Assembly (NCBI RefSeq): GCF_021129235.1
Contig: NZ_JAJOMA010000001.1
Span: forward strand, 682,001 to 746,000
Length of the DNA: 64,000 nt
Origin: Kineosporia mesophila
GTDB taxonomy: Bacteria > Actinomycetota > Actinomycetes > Actinomycetales > Kineosporiaceae
Direction: 5' to 3'
The notes under the pieces were generated by a model. The model was given only the letters and a program-made list of their open reading frames with translations. It was not told the origin of the DNA and searched no databases. Made by a program: the position numbers and the translations under genes. Below are positions 15,001 to 27,000 of the stretch, in pieces; position 1 is the stretch's first letter, and each line of letters opens with the position of its first letter.

Positions 15001-18000
15001 TTCACCCTGGTCCAGGCCAACCAGCCGGAAGGGGTGCCGGCCCGGCCGACGCCGTTGACCGGCACCACCGGCTGGGACCTGATCCAGACCGGCCGGCGGA
15101 TCGCCTTCAACCTGCGCCGCAAGGTCGAGATGCAGGAGTTCCAGGGCGACGGCAACCCCATCCGGTACCGCTTCGACGAGCAGGCCCGGATGTTCCGGGT
15201 CGGGTCCGACGGCCGGGTGCTGTCCGCCCGGGCCGCGGTCCAGCGGATCGTGAGCGACCTGCGGGTGCAGGACCCGATCACCGCGGACTGGCTGGCCGGG
15301 CAGGCGGCCCAGCTGACCGACGCCCGGCTGGAGGAGCTGTACCGCAGTTCCTGGCTGCGCCAGCAGACCTTCGAAGCGGCACTGCGGGAGAACTTTTCGG
15401 TCGCGCTGCCGACGGTGGTCGAGGTGGACCCCGAGGATTCGGACTCCGGCCGGCCGGAGTCCGACCACGCGGACGACGAGCAGACGGACGACGAGGGTTC
15501 GGACGACGAGGGTTCGGACGACGAGCGTTCGGACGACGAGCGTTCGGACGACGAGACGGCCCGGCCTGCTCCGGCGATTCCGCCCCGGCCGCGGCGGGCG
15601 CCGCGCGGGCAGGTCGCTCCGGTCGGCCCGCAGACGGTCGCCGACCCGTTGGCGCTCGACCGGGACGTCCTGGACCAGATCCAGGAAACGCTGAAGGACG
15701 GGCTGAGCGCGGTCGGCCGCGCCGATCAGTATCCGGCCCTGGTCAAGAGCTTGCCCGACCGGCTGACGACGCTGGGGACCATGAACGGCCCGCTGCCGGC
15801 GTCCGGCGAGAAGAGCCCGGCGCAGACGATCTGGGTCGAGATCAGCCGGCAGGTGATGTTCGAGCCCGGCGCCGAACGACAGCCGCCGACCCGGACCAAG
15901 GCGCGGTTCTCGGTGCTGATCCGGACCGGCAGTGGTGAGTTCGGCGCCGAGCCGGTGTGGACCGGGCACGTGGTTGCTCAGATCGAGGAGGCCGACGAGA
16001 CCGGCCCTGCGCGGCTGACGTCCCCCGAGCCCCACCGCGCTCACGCGAACCAGGTGCTGGAACGGCCGATCCGGATGACCCCGGCCGTCCGGGCGCTGAC
16101 CAGTCTCGGCTTCGGGGCGCAGGCCCAGCAGTTCGCCTCGGCCGCACCGGCCCGCCGCTACGAGCTGCTGACCGAGATCCTCGACCAGCTGAACCCGGCC
16201 GCTTCTGGCTCAGGATCGATCGAGGCACTGCGCGCGGCCGAGACCCGGGCCGTGAAGACCATGGCGCAGTTGCCGACGCTGATGGACGACCTGGAGGTGA
16301 TGGTCCCGAACCGGCCCTCCGCCAGAGTCCTGCCGGCCTGGTGGTCGAACTGGACCGCCCGGACCGGGGCCCTGGTGGGCGCGGCCCCGAAGCAGACCTT
16401 GCCCGTGGTCCGGCCGATCGCCGAGGCCCTGGTCTTCGCGGGCACCGGTGAACGGCTCTCGGACCGCGCGACCGCCGAGAAGCCTCTGCAGCAGCAGCTT
16501 TCCGATCTGGCCGCGGTGGCCCTGATCGAGGGCGGGCAGTCCGAGGCCAACGTGAGCTCAGGCACCGCCGAGCAGACACGCTCCGCGATCGCCGCCGTCG
16601 TCCGGCTGCTGGACCGCGAGCGCCCCCGGCTGCGGGGGGCCGGGTCGGAATATCAGGCGACGCAGACCGAATGGCAGCCGGCCGCTCAGGCCGGCTCGTG
16701 GAGCGACGAGGGAACGCGTCGGATCGATCCGTTCCTGACGCAGGTTCCCGCCGAACAGTTCGGCCGGGGCCTGCCGGGTGGCCGGATGGCTCCGCCGATG
16801 CCCAGCCGGGAGGCCGGTCAGACGCAGTTCGCACCCGCCAATCCGAAAACCGTCGGAGCATCGCAGCGATTCGCCGAGCTGCCGGAGACCCTGCCGGCCC
16901 TTCCCCAGGCGTGGAACTCCGGAGCGGTCACTCGCGCGCTGTCGTGGCTGCCCGAGCCGGGGCCTGGCCTGCGGGTCGATCCCGCGCGTGTCCAGGAGGT
17001 TCGTGACTGGTGGAACGGCTGGAGGGCCGCCACCGAGCAGTACCTGGGCAGCATTGCCGATCGGCAGGAGGTGCGGACGGCCACCCAGCTGGCGTGGGAC
17101 GTGGTTCAGCAGGGCGCCGTGATCCGGGGCAGCGGGGTCTCGTCCACGTACGGGCCGGCAGCGGCGCTGAAGAAGGACTTCGAATCGTTCGTAGCGGCGG
17201 TGATGCTGGCGAGCGGTGAGGAGGGCAGCTCGCAGACCACCGTGGAGATTGTGGGGGCCGCCCGGGAAATGGTGCGGCGATTGTTCCCGCTGCTCGGGCA
17301 CGAGGCCAACCGTCTCCTCGGCGGTGGTAAGCGCAAGGTTGCGGCCAAGGATCCGGCGTCGGTGAAACATGGGCCGTTGCGTACCGAAGCCGTCGAGGCG
17401 TCCACGTCTGAGCCGGAACCGGCCGACCCGGATCTCCAGGTCGAAGAACTGAGTGCCTCGGTGAGCGGTGTGGTGCCCCTGCCCACGGCGCTGTTGCCGC
17501 AGACGCCCTCACGGGCCGAACTCGAGCAGTTGCAGAGCGACATCCTCTCCGCGGCGTACAACATCTTCTCCCGTGGTGGATTCGCCGATCTTCTGCCGCA
17601 TGTGCAGGTGAGCGGGAAGGGGGCCACCTCCGGTACGGCCGTGACCCGCTCGTCCACCCGGGCCACCCAGAACCTGGAGCTGCTGACCAACCTGACCAGC
17701 CCGGACCACCTGGCCCGGCTCTGGAACTCCGAGACCACGCTGATCAGCGAGCCGCTGGTGCGGCGCCGGCTCGACCAGTTGGCGGCCAAGAAGTCGGTCA
17801 TCGTCGAGGTGAACCGGCGCCCGGGCCGGGGCATCGCGATCACCTCCACCGAGGAACCGACCCAGCTGGTGATCCGCAGCCAGCAGCAGACCCGGCTGAT
17901 CGGTGGCCGGTCGACACGGCACATCGCGCAGATCTCGGTGACCTCCGACTCGGACTCCGCGGCACCGGAGACCAGGCTGGTCGTCGACCGGTCGGGCCGG

Positions 18001-21000
18001 ATGGCACCGGTCAAGGTCGGCGACGCCCTGCTCAAGCTGCGGGCCACGGCCGGGGCCCAGTCGCCCACCACGATGAAGCCGGTCGGCAGTCCGCGCGGGG
18101 AGGCACCGCGCCACCGCCCCGACCTGGCCAGGACCGACGATCCGCCGCCCCTGGATCTGAACTGGGAGAAGCGGGGCCATGGCCCGGCGCAGGACCCGGC
18201 CACCGTGAGCGCACTGCCCATGGAGTGGCCCGACGTCGAGCGGCGGGTCAACGCCATCGACCCGAAGCAGCGCGAGGCACTGACCAGGCGCGCCGAGAAG
18301 GCGATTGCCGAGCACGGGCATCTGGCCGGGGCGAACGCGCGCGGCTGGAGCGAGAACTTCCGGAAGTACCCGACCGAGGTCACCCAGCGGGTGGTCGACG
18401 TCCTGCACCTGACCGACAATCCGAACTGGCGCACCCTGGCGGCCAACTCGTTCGCCACGTATTTCGTCGAGGAGTACCTGCTCGGCCGGCCGTCCCCGTG
18501 GCCCGCCCCGGTTTCGGCGCCGATGGAGCCGCTGACGGAGGAACCGCCGCCGGTCCTGGACCGGATCGTCGAAGAGGTGGAGGACGAGGAGGACCGGCCC
18601 GGCACCAGCGTCCCGGCACTCGCGCCGCCCGCGGCCGAGGCGAGCGGCTCCACCATGATCACGCAGCTGCCGGCCGACGGTTCCCTGGAGGAGAAGGACC
18701 TGCGGACCGCCGTCCAGTACTTCGACGACTTCCGCGCGCCGCGTCCCGACGCGGCGGCCGACGCGGTGGCGATGGAGGAGTTCCTGGGCAATCTGGCCTG
18801 GGACGTCGAACCCGGCCGGGCCAAGATCTCGGACGCCGCCCGGGCCACGCTGGACGAACTCGAGCTGCTCCCGGTGCGTTCGCCCGCGCCCGGCCCGATC
18901 GCCACCGCCGTGGCCGCCGGCCTGTACCGCTCCCTGACCAGCCTGCTCACCGGGGACTACACGCCGCAGACCTGGTCGGTGCGGCTGGCGGGGATGCTGC
19001 TGAAGGACTTCGGCGCCGGCCGCGGCTGGCCGCTGCTGGGGATCACGAACCCGGCGCCGGAGGTCACGGCCGCGGTCATCGACTGGATGGACGGCGACTT
19101 CCCGGTCGACGAGGTGCCGGAAGAGGTCCTCGACGCCCTCGGACTGGCCGACGAGCCCGCGGCCGGCGACCAGATCCTGCTGCGGCTGACCGCCCGTATG
19201 CTCGGCAACCCGATTCGGGTGATCACCGCCGCCGGCGACCAGATGCGGTTCCCGGGTGAGGTCTCGAAGCCGGAGATCGTTCTGGCCCAGGACGAACTGG
19301 GTGACCTGCTGGCCACCGTGCCACAGTCCGCGGTGCCGGCCCTGATGCCGTTCGGCCGCACCGGGGTGCTGCGTGCCGGGGCCATGTCCAACCTCGGCGG
19401 AATGGCCGCCGACGAAGCTACTTTCGGGATCCTGCACGACTTCGTCCAGGCCATCGGCGGAGGTGCGCAGATCGACGGCCTGGACACGTCGTCGCCCGAG
19501 GCCCTGGCCGATCACTGGCGGCAGCTGCTGGCCGACTCGCATCCGGCCGGCCTGCCCTCGTCCGGTTCCTCGAGCCGGGCCAAGGGCAAGGCCAGGGCGG
19601 ACGCCCCGGTGATCACCGACGCGGCCCTGAACCGGCTGCTGGACCAGACCCGCACCGCGGCGGCGGCCTTGCCGGCGCCGACCGCGGCACCGGAGCGGCT
19701 GGTCAAGGTCCAGCCCCGCTCGGGCGACCCGAACCAGCTGACCGATTTCCAGAAGCGGGAGCTGGCGAACCGCAACCTGGCCGCGCTGTGGACCAAGCCC
19801 GGCGGCGACTCGCTCTTCGAGGCGCTGATCCTGGCCGGCAAGCACGGGCTGACGCCGTTGTCCGGCCTGGCCGGATGGGCGCCCAGTGGGGTTCGGCTCG
19901 GGATGGCGGCCCTGCTGCGGGCCGACCTGATGGCGGCCGGGGGCCGGTCGATGCCGCTGCTGGGCGTGGACGAGGCCCGCTTCGCCGAGAACGCCGAAGA
20001 CCTGCTGGGCCGACTGGCGCAGCTGTCGATGCCGAACGCGGCCGCCCCCGATCTCCTCGCCCAGTCCCTGGTCGACGTGGTGCGCGACCTCTTCGGCATC
20101 GAGATGGCGCTGATCACTGCCGATCAGCACGTGCTGCTCTCGGACGAGGAAGGCACCTCCGGCCGGCCGGTGCTGTGGCTGGTGGCCGGGGTGGACGGGC
20201 AGCTGATGCCGGCGGTCGCGGCCACCGAGGCGCACGACGTCATCCGCCGTTCGGTCCCGGAGGGCATCGACGCGGCCGGTCTGGACGGGCCGCCGACAGT
20301 GAAGCCGACCCTGACCCTGCCCCGGGCGGGCGCGATCGTGCACCGCAACGGCATTCCGCGCTCCGGCCTGCCGTACCTGGACGAGATGGTGCAGCAGATC
20401 ATCGCCGCCGCCGAGGCAGCCGGTGCGAAGCTGCCGCAGAAGCCGGCCCCGGTGGTGCCCCCCCATGTCCTCCGGAAGAAGAATGCCGGGGCGCCGACGC
20501 CCAGGAAGATCCGGCAGACCTACAAGACTGCCGACGCCCAGAAAGCCCGGGAGACACTGGAACTCAAGCTGGCCCAGCAGCTCCTGGACAACTACCGGGA
20601 GCTCTCCAGCGGTGGGGACATCCTCGAGGTCGGTGGCGTCGAGGTACTGGTGCGGGCCGCCCCGAGCCACGTGCAGGCCGTCGAGGACCCGCTCGGCTCG
20701 ATCGACCGGCCCGAGCCGCTGCCGACCGTCGGGGGCAAGGAGCGGGGGCGCAAGCCCGGCCCCGGTGAGTTCCGGGCCGGCCAGACCACCCAGGGCGGGT
20801 TCAACCTGGGCGGCAACACCAACAGCAATTCCGGGCTGATCGGTCGGACCGCCGGCCGGGCCGGCGTGGCTTTCGGTATCGGTATCGCCCCCGGGGTGTT
20901 CGAGGTCCTGCGGATCGGTGGGTCCCTGGCGCTGACCATCAACCAGCGGGACCGGGCCACCTCCGCGTTCAGCGACGTCGAGTCGGCCCGGGTGGCGGAC

Positions 21001-24000
21001 AACCGGGCCGACTCCGAACTGCTCAGCTACCGGCCGAACCTGAGTGTCAAGGTCCGGCCGGTGGGCGACTCGCGCACCTGGGACACCATCAACCCGTCCT
21101 GGACCAGCGCCGGGACCCGCCCGGAGGACCAGGACCGGCTGCTGCTCTGGATTCCGCAGCATTACCTGCAGGATTCCGGTCCCCAGGTCCGGGCGGTCGC
21201 GCCGGCCGGAACCACCCCGGATGCGCAGGCGCTGCGCAAGAAGGTCAGCGACAACGCCCGCCGACTGCCGGACACCCACTTCATCGCCGGGATGACCGGG
21301 ATGCCCATCGGGTACGACCGGGTGCTGGCCGCCCTGCGCGCTCAGGACATCAAGCTGTCGACGCACGGACGCCAGGAGCTGTGGCGGGAGCTGACGAAGC
21401 TCAAGCACAACCTCGACAAGGCCGTGAATCAGCGGCAGGGACATCTGTTCTCGGTCCACAGCACCCGGGGCACCAAACCGCTACTGGTGGCCACCACCAA
21501 GACCGAGAGGTTGCCGCGGATCCGGCGGATCGGTGCGACCAAGGACAAGGACCTTCTGGAGCGCGTGCAGACCCTGATCCGTGGTCTGACCGACCGGCAG
21601 AACACCCGGCAGGAGACCAGCGTCCAGTTCTCCGGCGAGTTCGGCCTGTACCCGACGCCCGGCCTGCCGCTGGCCTCGCAGATCAGCGCCGGCGTCGGCC
21701 TCTTCATGGCGTGGGCCTGGAACAACACCGACACCACGTCGGGGGGCCAGACCGGCCTGCACGTCAACGTGCACAAGAGCATCCTGGGATCGGCCGGCTA
21801 CGAGATCAGCCTCCGGCACTACATCTCCGTCCACCTGCTCGGCCGACCTGACCTTCCCCCCCTTCGCATCCCGTCCTTCCGGAGCTCGGCGATGCTGCGC
21901 ATCCCGCAGGTGGACGCGTTCGAGTACGGCTTCCCGACCGACGCCGACGTCCTGCGCCGCAAACCGCCCGCCGGCGTCACCGAGGTCCCGTACTCCGAGG
22001 ACGCCATCGACGACAAGAGCGTCCCGGCCGACCAGCTGCAGAACGTGCGGATGGACGAGATGCTCTCGGACGGCTACGGATTTCACACGTCGCTGATCGA
22101 GCACGACGACGCCGGGATCCGCGACCTGATGGACCAGGGGCTGAACGAGCTCGCGGCGGCCGGTCTGGTGCCGAAGAACTGGGATCAGCTGCTGAAGAAG
22201 TGGAAGACCCATGTGGGGGCGGACCGGCGCCGCAAGCTCGGCGGCGCCGACATGCAGTTCGGTGAGGCCAGCAAGATCGCCAACCTGAAGATCTTCCTGA
22301 ACAACGTCTCCCGGCCCGGGTTCGACGGCGGGTACGACGAGACGCACCAGAACTCGCACGGTGTGGCCAACGCGGACAAGGTCGGCCTGTCGTTCCTTCT
22401 CCGGGGTGACCCGGCGCTGGGCAAGGTACGGCACGTGCGGGTCACGCTGTCCGGGCGCTCGGACCCGGCCCACCTGAAGGCCTTCGACGCGCGGGGCAAC
22501 GCGGTCACGTTCACGCGGCGGACGCCGGCGTTCACCATTGCGTACCTGGACATTCCGATCGGGGTGGCCAGTTACGGTCTGGGTGGCGGCAAGAAGTTCA
22601 CGTTCGGCGTCAAGGGAAGTGTGGGCCGCGGCCTGCTGCAGATGTTCAGCGTCAGCGCGCAGTACGAGCGGCTGATCGGCGCCAGTGTGAACGACACGTT
22701 CGTGGGCAACGTCCCGATCCTGATCGAGTTCGGCAAATGGCTCGACCAGCACAAGTTCACCGACAAGTACCAGCTCCACATCACCTACGGCGACCTGGCC
22801 GAACGGCCGCGGTCACACGCTGTTCATCGCGGTATGGATGCCCGGACCAGCACCTGGTCCAGCGCCGAGGTCGACGTGCCGGTCACCGCATACCTGATCC
22901 CCCCGTTCTCGGACCCGACCGCGCCGTCGGCGGCTGCCGACCGGCCCATGGACGTGCGCGCCCTGAAACTCGGGGTCGTCTCCTACGCGGACGTGCACGG
23001 CGTCCTCAAGGCCATGCGCGACCTGCAGAGCCGGTTCAGCGGGCCGGACGGCGCGAACGACCAGGAGGTAAGCAACTTCGGCAGCGCGGCCTTCATCCGC
23101 TCCTGGTGGGAGACGGCCGCCCAGGGCACGCTGCAGACGGGCCAGCTGTTCGAGTCCGGCTTCTGGTTCAACCGACTGGGCGGGCTGCGGCTGTCCGCTC
23201 AGCTCGGCCGCCCGACGGTGCTCGGGCGCTCCAACGATCCGCTGGTCACCGGCAAGGTCCGGGCCAATATCCGGGAGATCGCCATCGCGAACTCCCGGGG
23301 CCACGGCTGGAGCGTCTCGGCCGGCGCCCGTGCGGGTGACTCGGTCGACGGGATCTCCCACCTGAGCGGGATCAACACCGAGACCGGGGCAAACCTGCGC
23401 TACGGCCGCAACCTGAACCAGTCCAAGAGCAACACCTCCGGGGTGGAGCTGCTGCAGCTCAACTTCGAGCACGTGATCGCCATCGCCATTCCGCTCACCT
23501 ACCGGGTCGGCAGCTTCGCCGAGAAGCACAACATGTTCGTCCCCACCTATCCGAAGATCGCCGAGGTGGAGGTGCACGGCGATCGGTGGGCCATCCTGCT
23601 GTTCCCCGAGCCGTGGGCGCTGAAGAACTACGGCAAGGGCTGGGGCCCGATGACCGAGCCTTTGCTGATGGACGCGCTGCGGCGCTGGCAGGCCAGGGAC
23701 CTCAAGGACGGCGAGTCGTCCCTGGCGCTGAGCAACGCCACCGTCCAGGCGATCCTCGACCGGATGGACGACGAGATCCCGGTCGGGCCGGCCAGTCCGG
23801 CCGGAATCGCCCGGTCCTCCTTCCGGGCCACGCACGCCAGTGGCGACCGGGACGCGCTGACCGTGCGTCTGCGGGAGATCGGTAAGACCAAGGACCAGCT
23901 GGCCCAGCTGCCCTATCTGCCCAAGGCATTGGGGCATCACGGCGTCCACTCGATGACGTTCCAGCGCAAGCCCTCGGCCGGTGACACCGGCACCAAGCCG

Positions 24001-27000
24001 GTCGAGGTCTCGGCGCTGCGGGCGCTGCACGACACGATCGAGCAGGCCTCGCCCGGTCTGCTCACGCCGCTGGGCGAGGAGTGGTCGCTACGGGGGGTGG
24101 CGCCGGACAGCCGACTCGGCCGCTGGTGGCGCACCCTGGCCGGTAACCAGCGGATGACCGGCCGGCTGACCTCGGGGACGGACTTCCTGCGCGTCCTCTT
24201 CTCCGGTGAGCGGGAGATGGGCTGGGTCGACGACATGGAGGGCCCCAACGGCATGACCTTCGAGCTGGTCAACACCCGCGGTGGGGTAGTGGCCAACGTC
24301 CTCGAGGTGACCCTGAAGCTACGCCGCACGACCAAGCCGGTGATCACCGACTACGTCCCGAAGACCGGCCAGGAGATCTTCGACCACAACTACAAGGGCC
24401 AGAGCAAGGGCAACAGCCGGGACCTGACCGGTGGGTTCAGCGCCGGCAAGCTCGGTTTTGCCGGTGCGGACAACACCTCCAAGGTCTCCGGGGCGCCGCA
24501 GCTGGACTTCGGCGGCGGCGTACACAGCTCTAACACCACGTCCCAGCAGGAGACCGAGGAGCGCACCGAGTCGACCTTCCACTCCTACTACGACCACGAG
24601 GCCCAGTTCGAGCTGGACATCCAGGTGGTCGCGGTGAAGATGCCGCACCGGCCGATCAACAACGCGATGGTCTCGGCGCTGAACGCCGTCACCGGGCGAG
24701 GTAAGCCGGTGGTGCGCACCTACGGCGGCACCATGGAGTTCTACATCCCGTCCCCGCACATCGAGGCCGAGTTGCTGAACCTGGTCTTCGACCCGTACGA
24801 CCTGACCCGGATGCCGAAGCTGGGGAACATCAAGTTCGACGCCGCCTTCGTGGACCGGGCGCTCGAGGCCGCGTACGAGCTGGTCGGGCGCGTGGGCGAG
24901 GAGACGGCGAACAACACCCAATACCGATCGGTACCGATCTCCGGGCTACTGACGCCCACCTCGCTGCGGGCGCACCTGCCGGACATCGTCTCCGGCGGGG
25001 GGTGGAAGCTGAACGACGAGATGCCGTTGCCGGGCAAGACCGGCAACCGGATCGACCTGTACTTCATGGGCGATCTCACCGAGCTGGAACCTACCCACGG
25101 AATGGAGAACCTGGGAACCGGCAACTACGTCAAGCACCAGACCGGTACCAACATCGGCGCCTCCAAGGACTACCTGCGTCCGACCGCGACCGGTTCGGTG
25201 GGCGGTTCGGAACAGCTGATGGGCCCGGACCCGGGGGCCCTGGGCGGTTCCGACAACCCCAGCGGCACGACGAACCCGACCGGTGCGACGAACCCGGCGC
25301 ATCTGGACGACCCGTGGCGCAGCGACAGCGGCAACTTCTCCGGGGCGATGGACCGTAAGGGCCCTCGCGGGGACGGCCGGGGGAAGGCGGAGAACAAGCG
25401 GATCGAGTCGCACGCCAAGGTCCCGGGGGCGACCTACACCCAGTATCTGTTCACCGGCCGGTTCCGGGGATGGTTCGTGGCCGTGCCGTACCGGGCCAGC
25501 TTCACCCATCGCACGATCGACCAGGCCCGGATCGGTGCCAGTGACGTGATCCCCGGGCAGGTCTGGGGGACCGGCGCGGCCCGCAACATCGACGTGCTGC
25601 GGACGAAGATGGAGCAGGACCGGCGGGTGGCCACCTTGCCGGCCACCGGTTCCGACCCGCTCCAGCAGTGGTCCGGCCCGACCGCGCTGACCCCGCGCTA
25701 CCCCCTGGCCCGGTTGCTGGCCGATGCGGCCCGTGTCGGCCAGGACTGGCGTTCCGCGGTCGATGCGGTCTCCGAAACCATCCGTCAGCACGGCCGTTAC
25801 GACGAGCTCGTACTGGAGACCTCGCCCGGTGAGCGCGCCCTCAGCCGCTACCTGGCGGTCGGCAACTGGGCCGTCGAGCAGCTGAGCCGCACCAACCCGA
25901 CGCAGGCCGAGGTGGTTCGTCAGCGGCTGAACGCCGATCGGGCGGTGGTCCTGTGGCTGTTGAGCCGGCCCGACGGGGCCGCCACGGCTGCCGACATCGC
26001 CAGGCTGACCGGCCGGACCGAGTCGCTGCTCAGCCTGGTCACGGCGAATGGCCGCCCCGGTGCCCCGGCCGAGTTCCCGCTTGAGCTCCAGGCCAGTGGC
26101 TGGGACCTGATCCAGACCGGCCGGCGAATCGCCTTCAACCTGCGCCGTAAGGTGGAGCTGCAGGAGCTGGACGGTCCGGGCAACCTCACCCGCTACCGCT
26201 TCGACGAGCGGGGCCGGATGTTCCGGACGGGCCCAAACGGCCGGGTGCCCTCGGCCACGGATGCGGCCCGGCGCCTGGTGGCCGAGCTGCGGGCGCACGA
26301 CCCGTTCGAGGCGGACCGGCTGGCCGAGCAGGTGGCCCGGCTGCTGCGCACGGCGCCGGACCGGCTCGAGGAGCTGTACCGCAGTTCTTGGCTGCGGCAG
26401 CAGTCCTTCGAAACCGCCCTGCTGGAGCTGCTTCCGGAAGACTCGATGGCGGACGGCACACCGCGGATCACCGACCTCGAACCCGAGGACTCGCACCACG
26501 ACCCGGAGTCTTCGGATTCCTCCGACGACGAGCCCGACGTTCCCGCCCCGGTCTTCGATCCGTCTTCGAAGCAGCCGTCCGGTGAGCCGGTGGCGGCCCT
26601 GGTCGAGGCCGCCCTGGTGGAGTCGTCCCCGCGCCCGGCCATTCCGTCCCGGCCCCGCCCGCGCACTCGTCGCCCGGCCGCGTCAGGTGTTACCGCCACA
26701 ATCGAGAAAGTGACGTACGGGGCGGACGGAAAGCCTCGTCCGCAGGTCTCCCGGCCGGTGAGCGACCCTGCCCAGAACCCGCTTGCGGCGTCCTCCAAGG
26801 AGTCGGTCGCCGCACCCGTCTCGCAGCAGATGACGCCCTATTCGAGCGCCCCCTCAGCACTCGTCCCGGGTGGTCTGTGGGTCGGGCAGCAGAAGATCAC
26901 CGGGGAAAACCCGCTGTACCGGCAGCCGGGGGTGGCCGCGCTGGTCAGGGACCCGCAGGTGCGCGAGTTCGAGAGTGCGGACGAGCTGGTTCGTTTCGCA

